From: Streptomyces sp. SA15
GTDB lineage: Bacteria; Actinomycetota; Actinomycetes; Streptomycetales; Streptomycetaceae
Length of the DNA: 64,000 nucleotides
NCBI RefSeq assembly: GCF_002291145.1
Contig: NZ_NTGE01000093.1
Coordinates: 62,001-126,000 of the forward strand
Reading direction: 5' to 3'
The notes under the pieces were generated by a model. It saw only the letters and a program-made list of their open reading frames with translations, made no database searches and had not been told where the DNA came from. The position numbers were made by a program, and so were the translations under genes. Shown here piece after piece: positions 44,001-53,016 of the stretch (positions are counted from its first letter, which is position 1; the number at the start of each line of letters is the position of its first letter).

Positions 44001-44825
44001 GTGCCTCCCGCTGACGCGAGTGCCAACGTAGGTACCGCCCCCGTCGCCGACATCGGTACCGATACGAGCCCCGGTGTCGGCGAGAACCGCACCGACACCC
44101 TCGTCGGATTGGGCCAGGACAGCGAGGACACCCTGGACTTCCGCCTCCCCGACGAACTCCTCGCGCTCATCGAGGACGAGCGGACTGACTCCCTCGCAGC
44201 ACGGGCCCGAGACGACGGCACGGCCCCGCCCGCCTTCGGCCTCTCCCCAGCCGACGACCTGCTCGACCGCGTCGCCGACTGGGGGCCTACCACCACCCCC
44301 GTGGGCGTGTTCTATCTCGTCCCCGTGCGCGTCGAGCGCGACCTACCGCTCGTCAGCCGTTGGATGAACGACCCCGCTGTCGCAGCGTTCTGGGACATGG
44401 CCGGGCCCCCGTCCGTCACTGAGGACCACTTGCGGGCGCAGTTCACCGGCGACGGACGCAGCGTCCCGTGCCTCGGGGTGCTCGATGGCACTCCCATGAG
44501 CTATTGGGAGATCTACCGGGCGGATCTCGATCCGCTGGCCCGCCGCTACCCCGCTCGACCGCACGACACCGGTATCCATCTCCTCATCGGAGGTCTCGCC
44601 GGCCGCGGGCGAGGGCTAGGCAGTGCTCTGCTGAGAGCCGTCGCCGATCTCGTGCTCGACAAGCGGTCTGCCTGTGCCCGCGTCGTCGCGGAACCCGACC
44701 TTCGCAACATTCCCTCCATCGCCGCCTTCCTGAGTGCCGGCTTCCGCTTCTCCGCCGAAGTCGACCTGCCCGCCAAGCGGGCCGCCCTCATGGTCCGAGA
44801 CCGGTCCCTGTGCCATCTGCTGTGA
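44001..44825 (+). CDS. GNAT siderophore acyltransferase (IucB/RhbD-like)
   Basis: A 274-residue protein. Residues about 105-274 are the GNAT domain of the siderophore-biosynthesis (AlcB/IucB) type: WMNDPAVAAFWDMAGP, PMSYWEIYRADLDPLARRY and GLAGRGRGLGSALLRAV (acyl-CoA loop). Residues 1-100 are an acidic low-complexity extension. It should acylate a hydroxylamine or amine of the siderophore precursor. No decarboxylase or N-monooxygenase gene is next to it, so the pathway is incomplete locally. GTG 44001 is preceded by gagaggag. Confidence 0.85.
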   Translation: MPPADASANVGTAPVADIGTDTSPGVGENRTDTLVGLGQDSEDTLDFRLPDELLALIEDERTDSLAARARDDGTAPPAFGLSPADDLLDRVADWGPTTTPVGVFYLVPVRVERDLPLVSRWMNDPAVAAFWDMAGPPSVTEDHLRAQFTGDGRSVPCLGVLDGTPMSYWEIYRADLDPLARRYPARPHDTGIHLLIGGLAGRGRGLGSALLRAVADLVLDKRSACARVVAEPDLRNIPSIAAFLSAGFRFSAEVDLPAKRAALMVRDRSLCHLL

Positions 44826-45157
44826 CGCCACGTCGCAGCGTCATCACTTTTGGTACACCGCCCGCGCCGATCCGGTTCCCACTCGCGCCGAATGTTTTTC
44901 AAGCCGAGTCGGCCCCGCCGTGACCGCGCCCGATCGCTGCCGAAACCGAGTCCGACATCAGACGTGACCGAGCCGGCGTCGGCCGGAATTGAAGCGATTC
45001 CGGCCCGCAATCGACCCACCTCGAACCCGAACGCGCCCATCCAGCTCTCGACCGAACCCGTCCAACACTCACCCGAGGAGCACCCGGTCTTGATCCCGCC
45101 CCTCGTTCCAGCCGTGATCACTCGTTTGTCAGTGCCGGGCCGTAGGGTGGTCGCGCT
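44826..45157. other. Intergenic region upstream of the helicase gene
   Basis: About 330 bases. An open frame runs through part of it but lacks a ribosome site. Apart from the helicase -10 element listed separately, nothing recognisable. Confidence 0.4.
45143..45148 (+). promoter_or_regulatory. -10 element of a probable leaderless helicase transcript
   Basis: TAGGGT lies 9 bases before the ATG at 45158, with no Shine-Dalgarno sequence between them, so transcription should start at or next to the start codon. No clear -35 is visible. Confidence 0.45.
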
Positions 45158-47131
45158 ATGACGAAGCCCTCACTCCCCGAACTCCTGCATGCTGCCGTCA
45201 CTGCCGTCGGCGGCACGGAGCGCCCCGGCCAGGTGACCATGGCCCAAGCTGTCGCGGACGCGATCGACGACGGCTCCCACCTGCTGGTCCAGGCCGGCAC
45301 CGGCACCGGAAAGTCGCTCGGCTATCTGGTGCCCGCGCTCGCGCACGGGGAGCGCGTCGTCGTAGCGACCGCCACCCTCGCCCTCCAGCGCCAGCTCGTG
45401 GAGCGTGACCTTCCGCGCACAGTCGATGCGCTGCACCCGCTGCTGCGCCGCCGCCCGGAATTCGCGATGCTGAAGGGCAGGTCGAACTACCTGTGTCTGC
45501 ACCGCCTCAACGAGGGCGTCCCGCAGGACGAGGAAGAGGGCCTCTTCGACCAGTTCGAGGCGGCCGCCCCCACCAGCAAAATGGGCCAGGACCTGCTGCG
45601 GCTGCGCGACTGGGCGGACGAGACCGAGACCGGCGACCGCGACGACCTCACGCCGGGTGTGTCCGACCGCGCCTGGGCCCAGGTGTCGGTCTCGTCGCGG
45701 GAGTGCCTGGGCGCCTCGAAGTGCGCTTACGGCGCCGAGTGCTTCGCCGAGATGTCCCGCGAGCGCGCCAAGCTGGCCGAGGTCGTCGTCACCAACCACG
45801 CACTGCTCGCCATCGACGCCATCGAGGGCGCCCCGGTTCTCCCACAGCACGAGGTGCTGATCGTCGACGAGGCGCACGAGCTGGTCTCCCGCGTGACCGG
45901 GGTCGCCACGGGCGAGCTCACGCCGGGCCAGGTCAATCGTGCGGTGCGCCGCGCGGCCAAGCTGGTCAACGAGAAGGCCGCCGACCAGCTCCAGACCGCG
46001 GCCGAGGGCTTCGAGCGGCTGATGGAACTGGCCCTGCCCGGCCGTCTCGAGGAGATCCCGGAGGATCTCGGCTACGCGCTCATGGCACTGCGGGACGCAT
46101 GCCGTACGGTCATCTCCGCGATCGGCGCGACCCGCGACAAGTCCGTCCAGGACGAGGACGCGGTCCGCAAGCAGGCGCTCGCTTCCGTGGAAAGCGTGCA
46201 CGACGTGGCGGAGCGGATCACGAACGGCTCCGAGTGGGATGTCGTCTGGTACGAGCGGCACGACCGCTTCGGCGCCTCCCTGCGTGTCGCTCCCATGTCC
46301 GTCTCGGGCCTGCTGAGGGAGAAGCTCTTCGCGGACCGCTCGGTGGTCCTGACATCCGCGACGCTGAAACTCGGCGGCGACTTCAACGGCGTCGGTGCCT
46401 CACTGGGCCTCGCCCCCGAGGGCACGGAGGGCGACGACGTACCCCAGTGGAGGGGCGTCGATGTCGGATCGCCCTTCGACTACCCCAAGCAGGGCATCCT
46501 GTACGTCGCGAAGCACCTGTCGCGACCCGCGCGGGACGGCGACCGCGCCGACATGCTCGACGAACTCACCGAGCTGATCCAGGCGGCGGGCGGCCGCACG
46601 CTGGGCCTGTTCTCCTCGATGCGGGCCGCTCAGCTGGCCGCGGAGGAGCTGCGCTCCCGGATCCCCGAGTTCCCGATCCTCCTCCAGGGCGAGGAAACCC
46701 TCGGCGAACTGATCAAGAACTTCGCGGCCGACCCCGGGACGTGCCTCTTCGGCACGTTGTCGCTCTGGCAGGGCGTCGACGTCCCCGGCCCAAGCTGTCA
46801 ACTGGTCGTCATGGACAAGATCCCGTTCCCGCGGCCGGACGACCCGCTGATGAGCGCCCGCCAGAAGGCGGTGGAGGACGCCGGCGGCAACGGCTTCATG
46901 GCGGTGGCCGCCACACACGCGGCCCTGCTGATGGCTCAGGGAGCCGGCCGCCTCGTACGGGCTTCAGGAGACCGCGGTGTGGTCGCCGTACTGGACCAGC
47001 GACTTGCCACGGCCCGGTACGGAAGCTATCTGAAGGCGTCACTGCCTGACTTCTGGTACACCACGGACCGTAGCCAGGTCCGGAAGTCGCTGGCCGCGAT
47101 CGACGCGGCGGCGAAGCAGGCAGAGGCGTGA
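45158..47131 (+). CDS. DinG/XPD-family ATP-dependent DNA helicase
   Basis: A 657-residue superfamily-2 helicase. Walker A GTGTGKS has Lys52, and the DEAH box (VDEAHEL) starts at Asp237. Between them, Cys residues in NYLC, ECLGASKC and GAEC match the four-cysteine pattern of the 4Fe-4S cluster of XPD/DinG proteins. Motifs near the C-terminus include LFGTLSLWQGVDVPG and QGAGRLVRASGDRGVV. DinG proteins unwind D-loops, R-loops and forked DNA with 5'-3' polarity. It is convergent with lexA, but no SOS box was found in front of it. Confidence 0.93.
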   Translation: MTKPSLPELLHAAVTAVGGTERPGQVTMAQAVADAIDDGSHLLVQAGTGTGKSLGYLVPALAHGERVVVATATLALQRQLVERDLPRTVDALHPLLRRRPEFAMLKGRSNYLCLHRLNEGVPQDEEEGLFDQFEAAAPTSKMGQDLLRLRDWADETETGDRDDLTPGVSDRAWAQVSVSSRECLGASKCAYGAECFAEMSRERAKLAEVVVTNHALLAIDAIEGAPVLPQHEVLIVDEAHELVSRVTGVATGELTPGQVNRAVRRAAKLVNEKAADQLQTAAEGFERLMELALPGRLEEIPEDLGYALMALRDACRTVISAIGATRDKSVQDEDAVRKQALASVESVHDVAERITNGSEWDVVWYERHDRFGASLRVAPMSVSGLLREKLFADRSVVLTSATLKLGGDFNGVGASLGLAPEGTEGDDVPQWRGVDVGSPFDYPKQGILYVAKHLSRPARDGDRADMLDELTELIQAAGGRTLGLFSSMRAAQLAAEELRSRIPEFPILLQGEETLGELIKNFAADPGTCLFGTLSLWQGVDVPGPSCQLVVMDKIPFPRPDDPLMSARQKAVEDAGGNGFMAVAATHAALLMAQGAGRLVRASGDRGVVAVLDQRLATARYGSYLKASLPDFWYTTDRSQVRKSLAAIDAAAKQAEA

Positions 47132-47137
47132 AAAGCG

Positions 47138-47169
47138 CGTTGGCCTGACCGCCACCGGTCAGGCCAACG
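47138..47169 (+). terminator. Terminator after the helicase gene
   Basis: Perfect 13-bp stem (47138-47150 with 47157-47169) and a 6-nt loop, starting 6 bases after the stop codon. Confidence 0.8.
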
Positions 47170-47208
47170 TACGCGTCAGGGACGCCTGATGGTGTCCCGT
47201 ACAGCACA

Positions 47209-47242
47209 GGACCCCGGAACCGGCGCAGGGGTCCCGGGGTCC
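47209..47242 (-). terminator. Possible lexA terminator
   Basis: Inverted repeat ggaccccgg / ccggggtcc with a 16-nt spacer, about 40 bases beyond the lexA stop codon. Confidence 0.4.
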
Positions 47243-47282
47243 GGTCAGGGGACGGGGCCGTCCGGCCCGCCCGCCGCAGCCG

Positions 47283-48062
47283 TCACACGCGCCGCAGCAC
47301 CGCCACCACCTTGCCGAGGATGGTCGCGTCGTCGCCGGGAATCGGCTCGTACGCCGCGTTGTGCGGGAGGAGCCAGACGTGGCCGTCCTCGCGCTTGAAG
47401 CGCTTGACGGTGGCCTCGCCGTCGAGCATGGCGGCGACGATGTCGCCGTTCTCGGCGACCGGCTGGCGGCGGACGGTGACCCAGTCGCCGTCGCAGATCG
47501 CGGCCTCGATCATGGAGTCACCGACGACCTTGAGGACGAACAGTTCACCGTCACCGACCAGCTGTCGGGGGAGAGGGAAGACGTCCTCGACGGACTCCTC
47601 AGCGAGGATCGGGCCACCGGCGGCGATGCGGCCGACCAGCGGGACGTACGACGCGGCGGGCTTGCCGGCGGTGTCCGTGGGCTGTGCGGAGGCGGCCTGG
47701 TCGGAGCCGCGCACCTCGTACGCGCGCGGGCGATGCGGGTCGCGGCGCAGGAAGCCCTTGCGCTCCAGTGCCATCAGCTGGTGTGCGACCGAGGAGGTGC
47801 TGGAGAGGCCGACCGCCTGGCCGATTTCCCGCATCGACGGCGGGTAGCCACGCCGCTGCACCGAGTCCCTGATCACCTCGATCACCCGGCGCTGCCTGTC
47901 GGTGAGTCCGGAGCTGTCCGCGCGAATGCCTGGAGGTCGGCCCGGCAGGGAACGCTTGTGTCCCTCGGGATTGGTGGCTTCGTTCATCGCATGCACCGGC
48001 TCGAATCGGCCCTGGGAGCGGTCCTGGGCAGTGATGGTGGCACTGTCTGCGGTGGTGGTCAC
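47283..48062 (-). CDS. lexA: SOS repressor LexA
   Basis: A 259-residue LexA. The winged-helix DNA-binding domain (about 52-115) includes YPPSMREIGQAVGLSSTSSVAHQL. The self-cleavage site is Ala148-Gly149 in GRIAAGGP, and the catalytic dyad is Ser183 (VGDSMIEA) and Lys220 (EATVKRF). GTG 48062 is preceded by gagagggg and begins with TTTADSATIT, the usual Streptomyces N-terminus. A LexA box 61 bases upstream implies autorepression. Confidence 0.98.
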   Translation of the reverse strand: MTTTADSATITAQDRSQGRFEPVHAMNEATNPEGHKRSLPGRPPGIRADSSGLTDRQRRVIEVIRDSVQRRGYPPSMREIGQAVGLSSTSSVAHQLMALERKGFLRRDPHRPRAYEVRGSDQAASAQPTDTAGKPAASYVPLVGRIAAGGPILAEESVEDVFPLPRQLVGDGELFVLKVVGDSMIEAAICDGDWVTVRRQPVAENGDIVAAMLDGEATVKRFKREDGHVWLLPHNAAYEPIPGDDATILGKVVAVLRRV

Positions 48063-48122
48063 GTCGGCCCCTCTCGATGGTCTCCCTGCTGCACAACGGT
48101 AGTTGCTTTCGAAAGGTTGCGC

Positions 48123-48136
48123 CAAACACACGTTCG
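48123..48136 (-). promoter_or_regulatory. LexA (SOS) box
   Basis: Minus-strand sequence CGAACGTGTGTTTG matches the actinobacterial SOS box CGAACRNRYGTTYC at 13 of 14 positions, 61 bases upstream of the lexA start. Confidence 0.8.
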
Positions 48137-48475
48137 AGTGAAAAAACGCGAATCGCCTGACTTGATCATGTGTCTGGGTGTATGGCTGACGCGGCGCCTA
48201 GCGGACAAAGCGGCCCATCGTTGTACTCTTCACCGCCGAGGTGGCGACCTCGTGGGTTGCCGCCCCAGTTTGCCATCCGCCATCCCGTCAACCGGGAACC
48301 GGCCCCCATCTGTGCGGGAACCCCACGTGCCCTCCCTGTGGCGCTCACGCTATCTCCGCATGCCCCGTGGCGATACGGCTGTGCGCCTGTGAGTGTCGGT
48401 GCGGCGGTGCGGTCGCATGGCACATGCCAATACGGGCGCGACGCGCGCGTAAGGCGTGTGTGTATGAGCCAATCC

Positions 48476-48519
48476 CCACATCTAGTGGTTGGATTGCAGC
48501 AGTGGCCCAGAAGTTGTGG
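48476..48519 (+). promoter_or_regulatory. Tandem candidate NrdR boxes upstream of nrdR-nrdJ
   Basis: CCACATCTAGTGG (48476-48488) is a near-palindrome like the NrdR box. A weaker copy, CCAGAAGTTGTGG, starts exactly 31 bases later (48507-48519). Paired boxes about three helical turns apart are typical of NrdR-controlled promoters. Confidence 0.55.
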
Positions 48520-48626
48520 TCCCCCGGGTCTTCGGGCCCTCGGCGATCGCCTATGCTTGGGGCTGCTTCTGGGGCCCAAGAGGTCTCTGAGGCTATTGAG
48601 TCTGCTGTGAGGAGGGTTGGGAGTTT

Positions 48627-49184
48627 ATGCACTGCCCCTTCTGCAGGCACCCCGACAGCCGCGTCGTCGACAGTCGTACGACCGACGACGGCACGTCGAT
48701 CCGCAGGCGCCGCCAGTGCCCTGACTGCTCCCGTCGTTTCACGACCGTGGAGACGTGCTCGCTCATGGTGGTGAAGCGGTCCGGAGTCACCGAGCCTTTC
48801 AGCCGTACCAAGGTCATCAACGGCGTGCGCAAGGCATGCCAGGGACGGCCTGTCACTGAGGACGCGCTCGCCCAGCTCGGCCAACGGGTCGAGGAGGCTG
48901 TGCGGGCCACCGGAAGCGCCGAGCTGACCACCCACGACGTGGGGCTGGCCATACTCGGCCCGTTGCAGGAGCTCGATCTCGTCGCCTATCTGCGATTCGC
49001 CTCCGTCTACCGGGCGTTCGACTCGCTCGAGGACTTTGAGGCCGCCATCGCGGAACTCAGGGAGACGGGACCCCCCGCCGCGGACGACGAGGACCGCGAC
49101 GGTGCTGTCACGGGGAGCCAGGAAGACGACAGCGGGTCCGGAGGGACTGCTCAGGTCCCTGAGCCCGCACGCACCGCCGACTGA
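48627..49184 (+). CDS. nrdR: Transcriptional repressor NrdR
   Basis: A 185-residue regulator that represses ribonucleotide reductase genes in response to ATP/dATP. It has the N-terminal zinc ribbon (Cys3, Cys6, Cys31, Cys34) and an ATP-cone (about 49-139; VKRSGVTEPFSRTKVINGVRKAC). The C-terminal acidic tail (about 145-185) is longer than in the shortest family members. ATG 48627 lies behind gaggagg and gggag. It is the first gene of the nrdRJ pair; the nrdJ start is 164 bases after its stop. Confidence 0.97.
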   Translation: MHCPFCRHPDSRVVDSRTTDDGTSIRRRRQCPDCSRRFTTVETCSLMVVKRSGVTEPFSRTKVINGVRKACQGRPVTEDALAQLGQRVEEAVRATGSAELTTHDVGLAILGPLQELDLVAYLRFASVYRAFDSLEDFEAAIAELRETGPPAADDEDRDGAVTGSQEDDSGSGGTAQVPEPARTAD

Positions 49185-49348
49185 CCGGTGGGCCGGACCG
49201 GGGCCTCGGGCTCCGGATCAGGCCGGGTTGCGGCGATGAGAAGACCTGTTGCGGGCGGTAGCGAGGGTGCCCGCAACACCAGACAGAACACCGTGCCACG
49301 GGAACATCGGGGCACTTCAGGGCGTTTTAGCCCGTACAGGGAGGCGGC

Positions 49349-52228
49349 ATGACAGAGACGGCGAGCGGTCCGGCACGGAGTTCCCGCGCCAAGGGCACGA
49401 AGGCGGCCAAGGGACTGCGCATCGAGCGCATCAACACCACCCCCGGCGTGCACCCGTACGACGAGGTGGCCTGGGAGCGCCGTGACGTCGTCATGACCAA
49501 CTGGCGCGACGGCTCGGTCAATTTCGAGCAGCGTGGCGTCGAGTTCCCCGACTTCTGGTCGGTGAACGCGGTCAACATCGTCACCAGCAAGTACTTCCGC
49601 GGTGCCGTCGGCACCCCGCAGCGCGAGACCAGCCTCAAGCAGCTGATCGACCGCATCGTGAAGACGTACCGGAAGGCCGGTGAGGACCACAAGTACTTCG
49701 CCTCGCCCGCCGACGCCGAAATCTTCGAGCACGAGCTGGCGTACGCCCTCCTGCACCAGATCTTCAGCTTCAACAGCCCCGTCTGGTTCAACGTCGGCAC
49801 GGCTCAGCCCCAGCAGGTCTCCGCCTGCTTCATCCTGTCCGTCGACGACTCCATGGAGTCGATCCTCGACTGGTACAAGGAAGAGGGCATGATCTTCAAG
49901 GGCGGCTCCGGCGCCGGCCTGAACCTCTCCCGCATCCGTTCCTCCAAGGAACTCCTCTCCTCCGGCGGCAACGCCTCCGGCCCGGTCTCCTTCATGCGCG
50001 GTGCCGACGCCTCCGCAGGAACGATCAAGTCCGGTGGCGCCACCCGCCGCGCCGCCAAGATGGTCATCCTCGACGTCGACCACCCCGACATCGAGGACTT
50101 CATCGAGACCAAGGTGAAGGAAGAGGAGAAGATCCGAGCCCTGCGCGACGCGGGCTTCGACATGGACCTGGGCGGCGACGACATCACGTCCGTCCAGTAC
50201 CAGAACGCCAACAACTCGGTCCGTGTGAACGACGAGTTCATGAAGGCGGTCGAGCAGGGCGGCAAGTTCGGCCTCCGCGCGCGGATGACCGGCGAGGTCA
50301 TCGAAGAGGTGGAGGCCAAGACCCTCTTCCGCAAGATGGCCGAGGCCGCCTGGGCCTGCGCCGACCCCGGCATCCAGTACGACGACACCATCAACCACTG
50401 GCACACCTGCCCGGAGTCCGGCCGTATCAACGGCTCGAACCCCTGCAGCGAGTACATGCACCTGGACAACACGTCCTGCAACCTCGCCTCGCTGAACCTG
50501 ATGAAGTTCCTGAAGGACGACGGCAAGGGCAACCAGTCCTTCGAGATCGAGCGCTTCGCGAAGGTCGTCGAGCTCGTCATCACGGCGATGGACATCTCCA
50601 TCTGCTTCGCGGACTTCCCGACCCAGAAGATCGGCGAGAACACCCGCGCGTTCCGCCAACTCGGCATCGGCTACGCCAACCTGGGCGCCCTGCTGATGGC
50701 GACCGGCCACGCGTACGACTCCGACGGCGGCCGCGCCCTCGCCGGCGCCATCACCTCCCTGATGACCGGCACGTCGTACAAGCGCTCCGCCGAGCTCGCC
50801 GCGGTCGTCGGCCCGTACGACGGCTACGCCCGCAACGCCCAGCCGCACCTGCGCGTCATGAAGCAGCACTCCGACGAGAACGCCAAGGCCGTCCGCATGG
50901 ACGACCTGGACACGCCGATCTGGGCCGCCGCCACGGAGGCCTGGCAGGACGTGCTGCGCCTCGGCGAGAAGAACGGTTTCCGTAACTCCCAGGCGTCCGT
51001 CATCGCCCCGACCGGCACCATCGGTCTCGCGATGTCCTGTGACACCACCGGCCTTGAGCCCGACCTCGCCCTCGTCAAGTTCAAGAAGCTGGTCGGCGGC
51101 GGCTCGATGCAGATCGTCAACGGCACCGTTCCGCAGGCCCTGCGCCGCCTGGGCTACCAGGAGGAGCAGATCGAGGCGATCGTCGCCCACATCGCCGAGC
51201 ACGGCAACGTGATCGACGCCCCCGGCCTCAAGCACGAGCACTATGAGGTGTTCGACTGCGCCATGGGCGAGCGCTCCATCTCCGCGATGGGCCACGTCCG
51301 CATGATGGCCGCGATCCAGCCGTGGATCTCCGGCGCGCTCTCCAAGACGGTCAACCTGCCGGAGTCGGCGACCGTCGAGGACGTCGAAGAAGTCTACTTC
51401 GAGGCGTGGAAGATGGGCGTCAAGGCGCTCGCCATCTACCGCGACAACTGCAAGGTCGGCCAGCCCCTCTCCGCCAAGACCAAGGAGAAGGAGAAGGCCG
51501 AGGAGCCTGTCGCGGAGACCAAGGTCGAGAAAGTCGTCGAGTACCGCCCGGTCCGCAAGCGCCTCCCCAAGGGCCGTCCCGGCATCACGACGTCCTTCAC
51601 CGTGGGCGGCGCCGAGGGCTACATGACCGCCAACTCCTACCCGGACGACGGCCTGGGCGAGGTCTTCCTGAAGATGTCCAAGCAGGGCTCGACCCTCGCG
51701 GGCATGATGGACGCCTTCTCCATCGCTGTCTCCGTGGGCCTGCAGTACGGCGTTCCGCTGGAGACCTACGTCTCGAAGTTCACGAACATGCGCTTCGAGC
51801 CGGCCGGTATGACGGACGACCCGGACGTGCGGATGGCGCAGTCGATCGTCGACTACATCTTCCGTCGCCTGGCGCTCGACTTCCTGCCCTTCGAGACCCG
51901 TTCCGCACTCGGCATCCACTCCGCCGAGGAGCGCCAGCGCCACCTGGAGACGGGTTCCTACGAGCCCTCCGAAGACGAGGTCGACGTCGAGGGCCTGGCC
52001 CAGTCGGCGCCGCGCGCCCAGGAGTTGAAGGCCGTCGCCACTCCGAAGGCAGAGGTCGAGGCGGCCAAGCCCGCTCCGCAGCAGGCCCACACCAGCGCCG
52101 AACTGGTGGAGATGCAGCTGGGCATCCAGGCCGACGCCCCGCTCTGCTTCTCCTGCGGTACGAAGATGCAGCGGGCCGGCTCCTGCTACATCTGCGAAGG
52201 TTGCGGCTCGACCAGCGGCTGCAGCTGA
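49349..52228 (+). CDS. nrdJ: Adenosylcobalamin-dependent (class II) ribonucleotide reductase NrdJ
   Basis: A 959-residue class II reductase that converts ribonucleotides to deoxyribonucleotides using coenzyme B12. Characteristic segments are CFILSVDDSMESI, the NPCSEYMHLDNTSCNLASLN active-site loop and FRNSQASVIAPTGTIGL. The C-terminus carries a zinc ribbon (CFSCGTKM ... CYICEGCGSTSGCS) whose cysteines may rereduce the active site. ATG 49349 is preceded by gggagg. It is cotranscribed with nrdR, so under nucleotide-responsive control. Confidence 0.98.
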   Translation: MTETASGPARSSRAKGTKAAKGLRIERINTTPGVHPYDEVAWERRDVVMTNWRDGSVNFEQRGVEFPDFWSVNAVNIVTSKYFRGAVGTPQRETSLKQLIDRIVKTYRKAGEDHKYFASPADAEIFEHELAYALLHQIFSFNSPVWFNVGTAQPQQVSACFILSVDDSMESILDWYKEEGMIFKGGSGAGLNLSRIRSSKELLSSGGNASGPVSFMRGADASAGTIKSGGATRRAAKMVILDVDHPDIEDFIETKVKEEEKIRALRDAGFDMDLGGDDITSVQYQNANNSVRVNDEFMKAVEQGGKFGLRARMTGEVIEEVEAKTLFRKMAEAAWACADPGIQYDDTINHWHTCPESGRINGSNPCSEYMHLDNTSCNLASLNLMKFLKDDGKGNQSFEIERFAKVVELVITAMDISICFADFPTQKIGENTRAFRQLGIGYANLGALLMATGHAYDSDGGRALAGAITSLMTGTSYKRSAELAAVVGPYDGYARNAQPHLRVMKQHSDENAKAVRMDDLDTPIWAAATEAWQDVLRLGEKNGFRNSQASVIAPTGTIGLAMSCDTTGLEPDLALVKFKKLVGGGSMQIVNGTVPQALRRLGYQEEQIEAIVAHIAEHGNVIDAPGLKHEHYEVFDCAMGERSISAMGHVRMMAAIQPWISGALSKTVNLPESATVEDVEEVYFEAWKMGVKALAIYRDNCKVGQPLSAKTKEKEKAEEPVAETKVEKVVEYRPVRKRLPKGRPGITTSFTVGGAEGYMTANSYPDDGLGEVFLKMSKQGSTLAGMMDAFSIAVSVGLQYGVPLETYVSKFTNMRFEPAGMTDDPDVRMAQSIVDYIFRRLALDFLPFETRSALGIHSAEERQRHLETGSYEPSEDEVDVEGLAQSAPRAQELKAVATPKAEVEAAKPAPQQAHTSAELVEMQLGIQADAPLCFSCGTKMQRAGSCYICEGCGSTSGCS

Positions 52229-52283
52229 CACCGGGTCGGGGGCGTCCCCGCCCGACAGGTAGTCCCTGAAGAGTCCCGAAAAA

Positions 52284-52314
52284 GAGGGGCGCCGGCCACG
52301 AGCCGGCGCCCCTC
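52284..52314. terminator. Bidirectional terminator between nrdJ and the TerD-like gene
   Basis: Perfect 13-bp stem (52284-52296 with 52302-52314) and a 5-nt loop, between convergent genes. Confidence 0.88.
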
Positions 52315-52333
52315 CTCGTCGTATTGAACCCAC

Positions 52334-52867
52334 TCAGGCCCGGCGCGTGCGGCCCATGATCGCCGTGAAGGACGCGGGGTCGTCCTCGAAACCGTGGATG
52401 CCGGGGTGGAAGTCCCAGACGCCGGACTCCTCCCGTAGGAACTCCGCGACTGTCGCCGCCGTCGCTCCGAGCACACCGCCGAAATTGTCCTCGGCCAGGT
52501 CGGTGTAGCCCTCACGTATGCGCAGGGCCGGGTTGATCACACTGACGAAGGTGCGGTGACCGGGGCGCTGCTGGATGACGACGCCGACCACCACGCGCGC
52601 GTAGCGGGCGTCGAGCCGTTCGAGCTCCACCGTAAGGACCTCGTCCCAGCCGAAGCCCTTGCCGTCCTTGCTGTCGCGGTTGAGGTAGATGGTGCCATCG
52701 GGGGAACGGCTGTCGAAGTGCACCACATAGGCGGGATCCCCGTACGGATCGCTCGCCAGGTAGGTCGCGGCGACTATGTCCAGATCGGTGGGCGGCTGCC
52801 CCGCCGGACTCGGGTCCCACTTGAGGGCGATCTCGACCTTGCGGATCCCCTTGCTGAGGACGTTCAC
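52334..52867 (-). CDS. TerD-family calcium-binding stress protein
   Basis: A 177-residue TerD/TerZ-family protein. It contains KVEIALKWDPSPAGQPPTDLDIVA, the acidic DSRSPDGTIYLNRD loop (calcium-binding Asp residues) and a GVVIQQ ... FVSVINPALRI segment. Members respond to tellurite and other stress; the exact role is unclear. GTG 52867 follows aggggaag; longer frames add Cys-rich non-conserved sequence. No other ter gene is nearby. Confidence 0.88.
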   Translation of the reverse strand: MNVLSKGIRKVEIALKWDPSPAGQPPTDLDIVAATYLASDPYGDPAYVVHFDSRSPDGTIYLNRDSKDGKGFGWDEVLTVELERLDARYARVVVGVVIQQRPGHRTFVSVINPALRIREGYTDLAEDNFGGVLGATAATVAEFLREESGVWDFHPGIHGFEDDPASFTAIMGRTRRA

Positions 52868-53004
52868 CAGACTTCCCCTTCCCCCTGTGTCGCCGACCCG
52901 AACTACCGGGCAGGCACGGCAGATTGTCCATCCTGCCACGCGCCCGCGGCAGCTTGCGGACGAGCACTCCGTCCGAGCGTGACCGGCGCCACGCTCCGTG
53001 GCCT

Positions 53005-53010
53005 TACGAT
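53005..53010 (+). promoter_or_regulatory. -10 element of a probable leaderless transcript
   Basis: TACGAT ends 6 bases before the GTG start at 53017, with no ribosome site between. Confidence 0.35.
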
Positions 53011-53016
53011 GGCGCG

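Larger units (their letters stand above)
48063..48626. other. lexA-nrdR divergent regulatory region
   Basis: About 560 bases with no coding gene. It contains the LexA box near lexA and two candidate NrdR boxes nearer nrdR. No cobalamin riboswitch core was recognised, although nrdJ is B12-dependent. Confidence 0.6.

Noticed and set aside
27043..44825. One continuous metallophore cluster joining the PLP operon with the IucA/IucC cassette
   Set aside because: The two are separated by metal-efflux, signalling and pseudogene regions with opposite orientations; a functional link is possible but not supported by layout.
48063..48626. Cobalamin riboswitch upstream of the B12-dependent reductase operon
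   Set aside because: Looked for the conserved B12-box core and did not recognise it.
49151..52333. 1060-codon frame antisense to nrdJ
   Set aside because: Long only because of GC bias opposite a highly expressed gene; composition is Leu/Val/Asp/Gly/Arg-rich without motifs.
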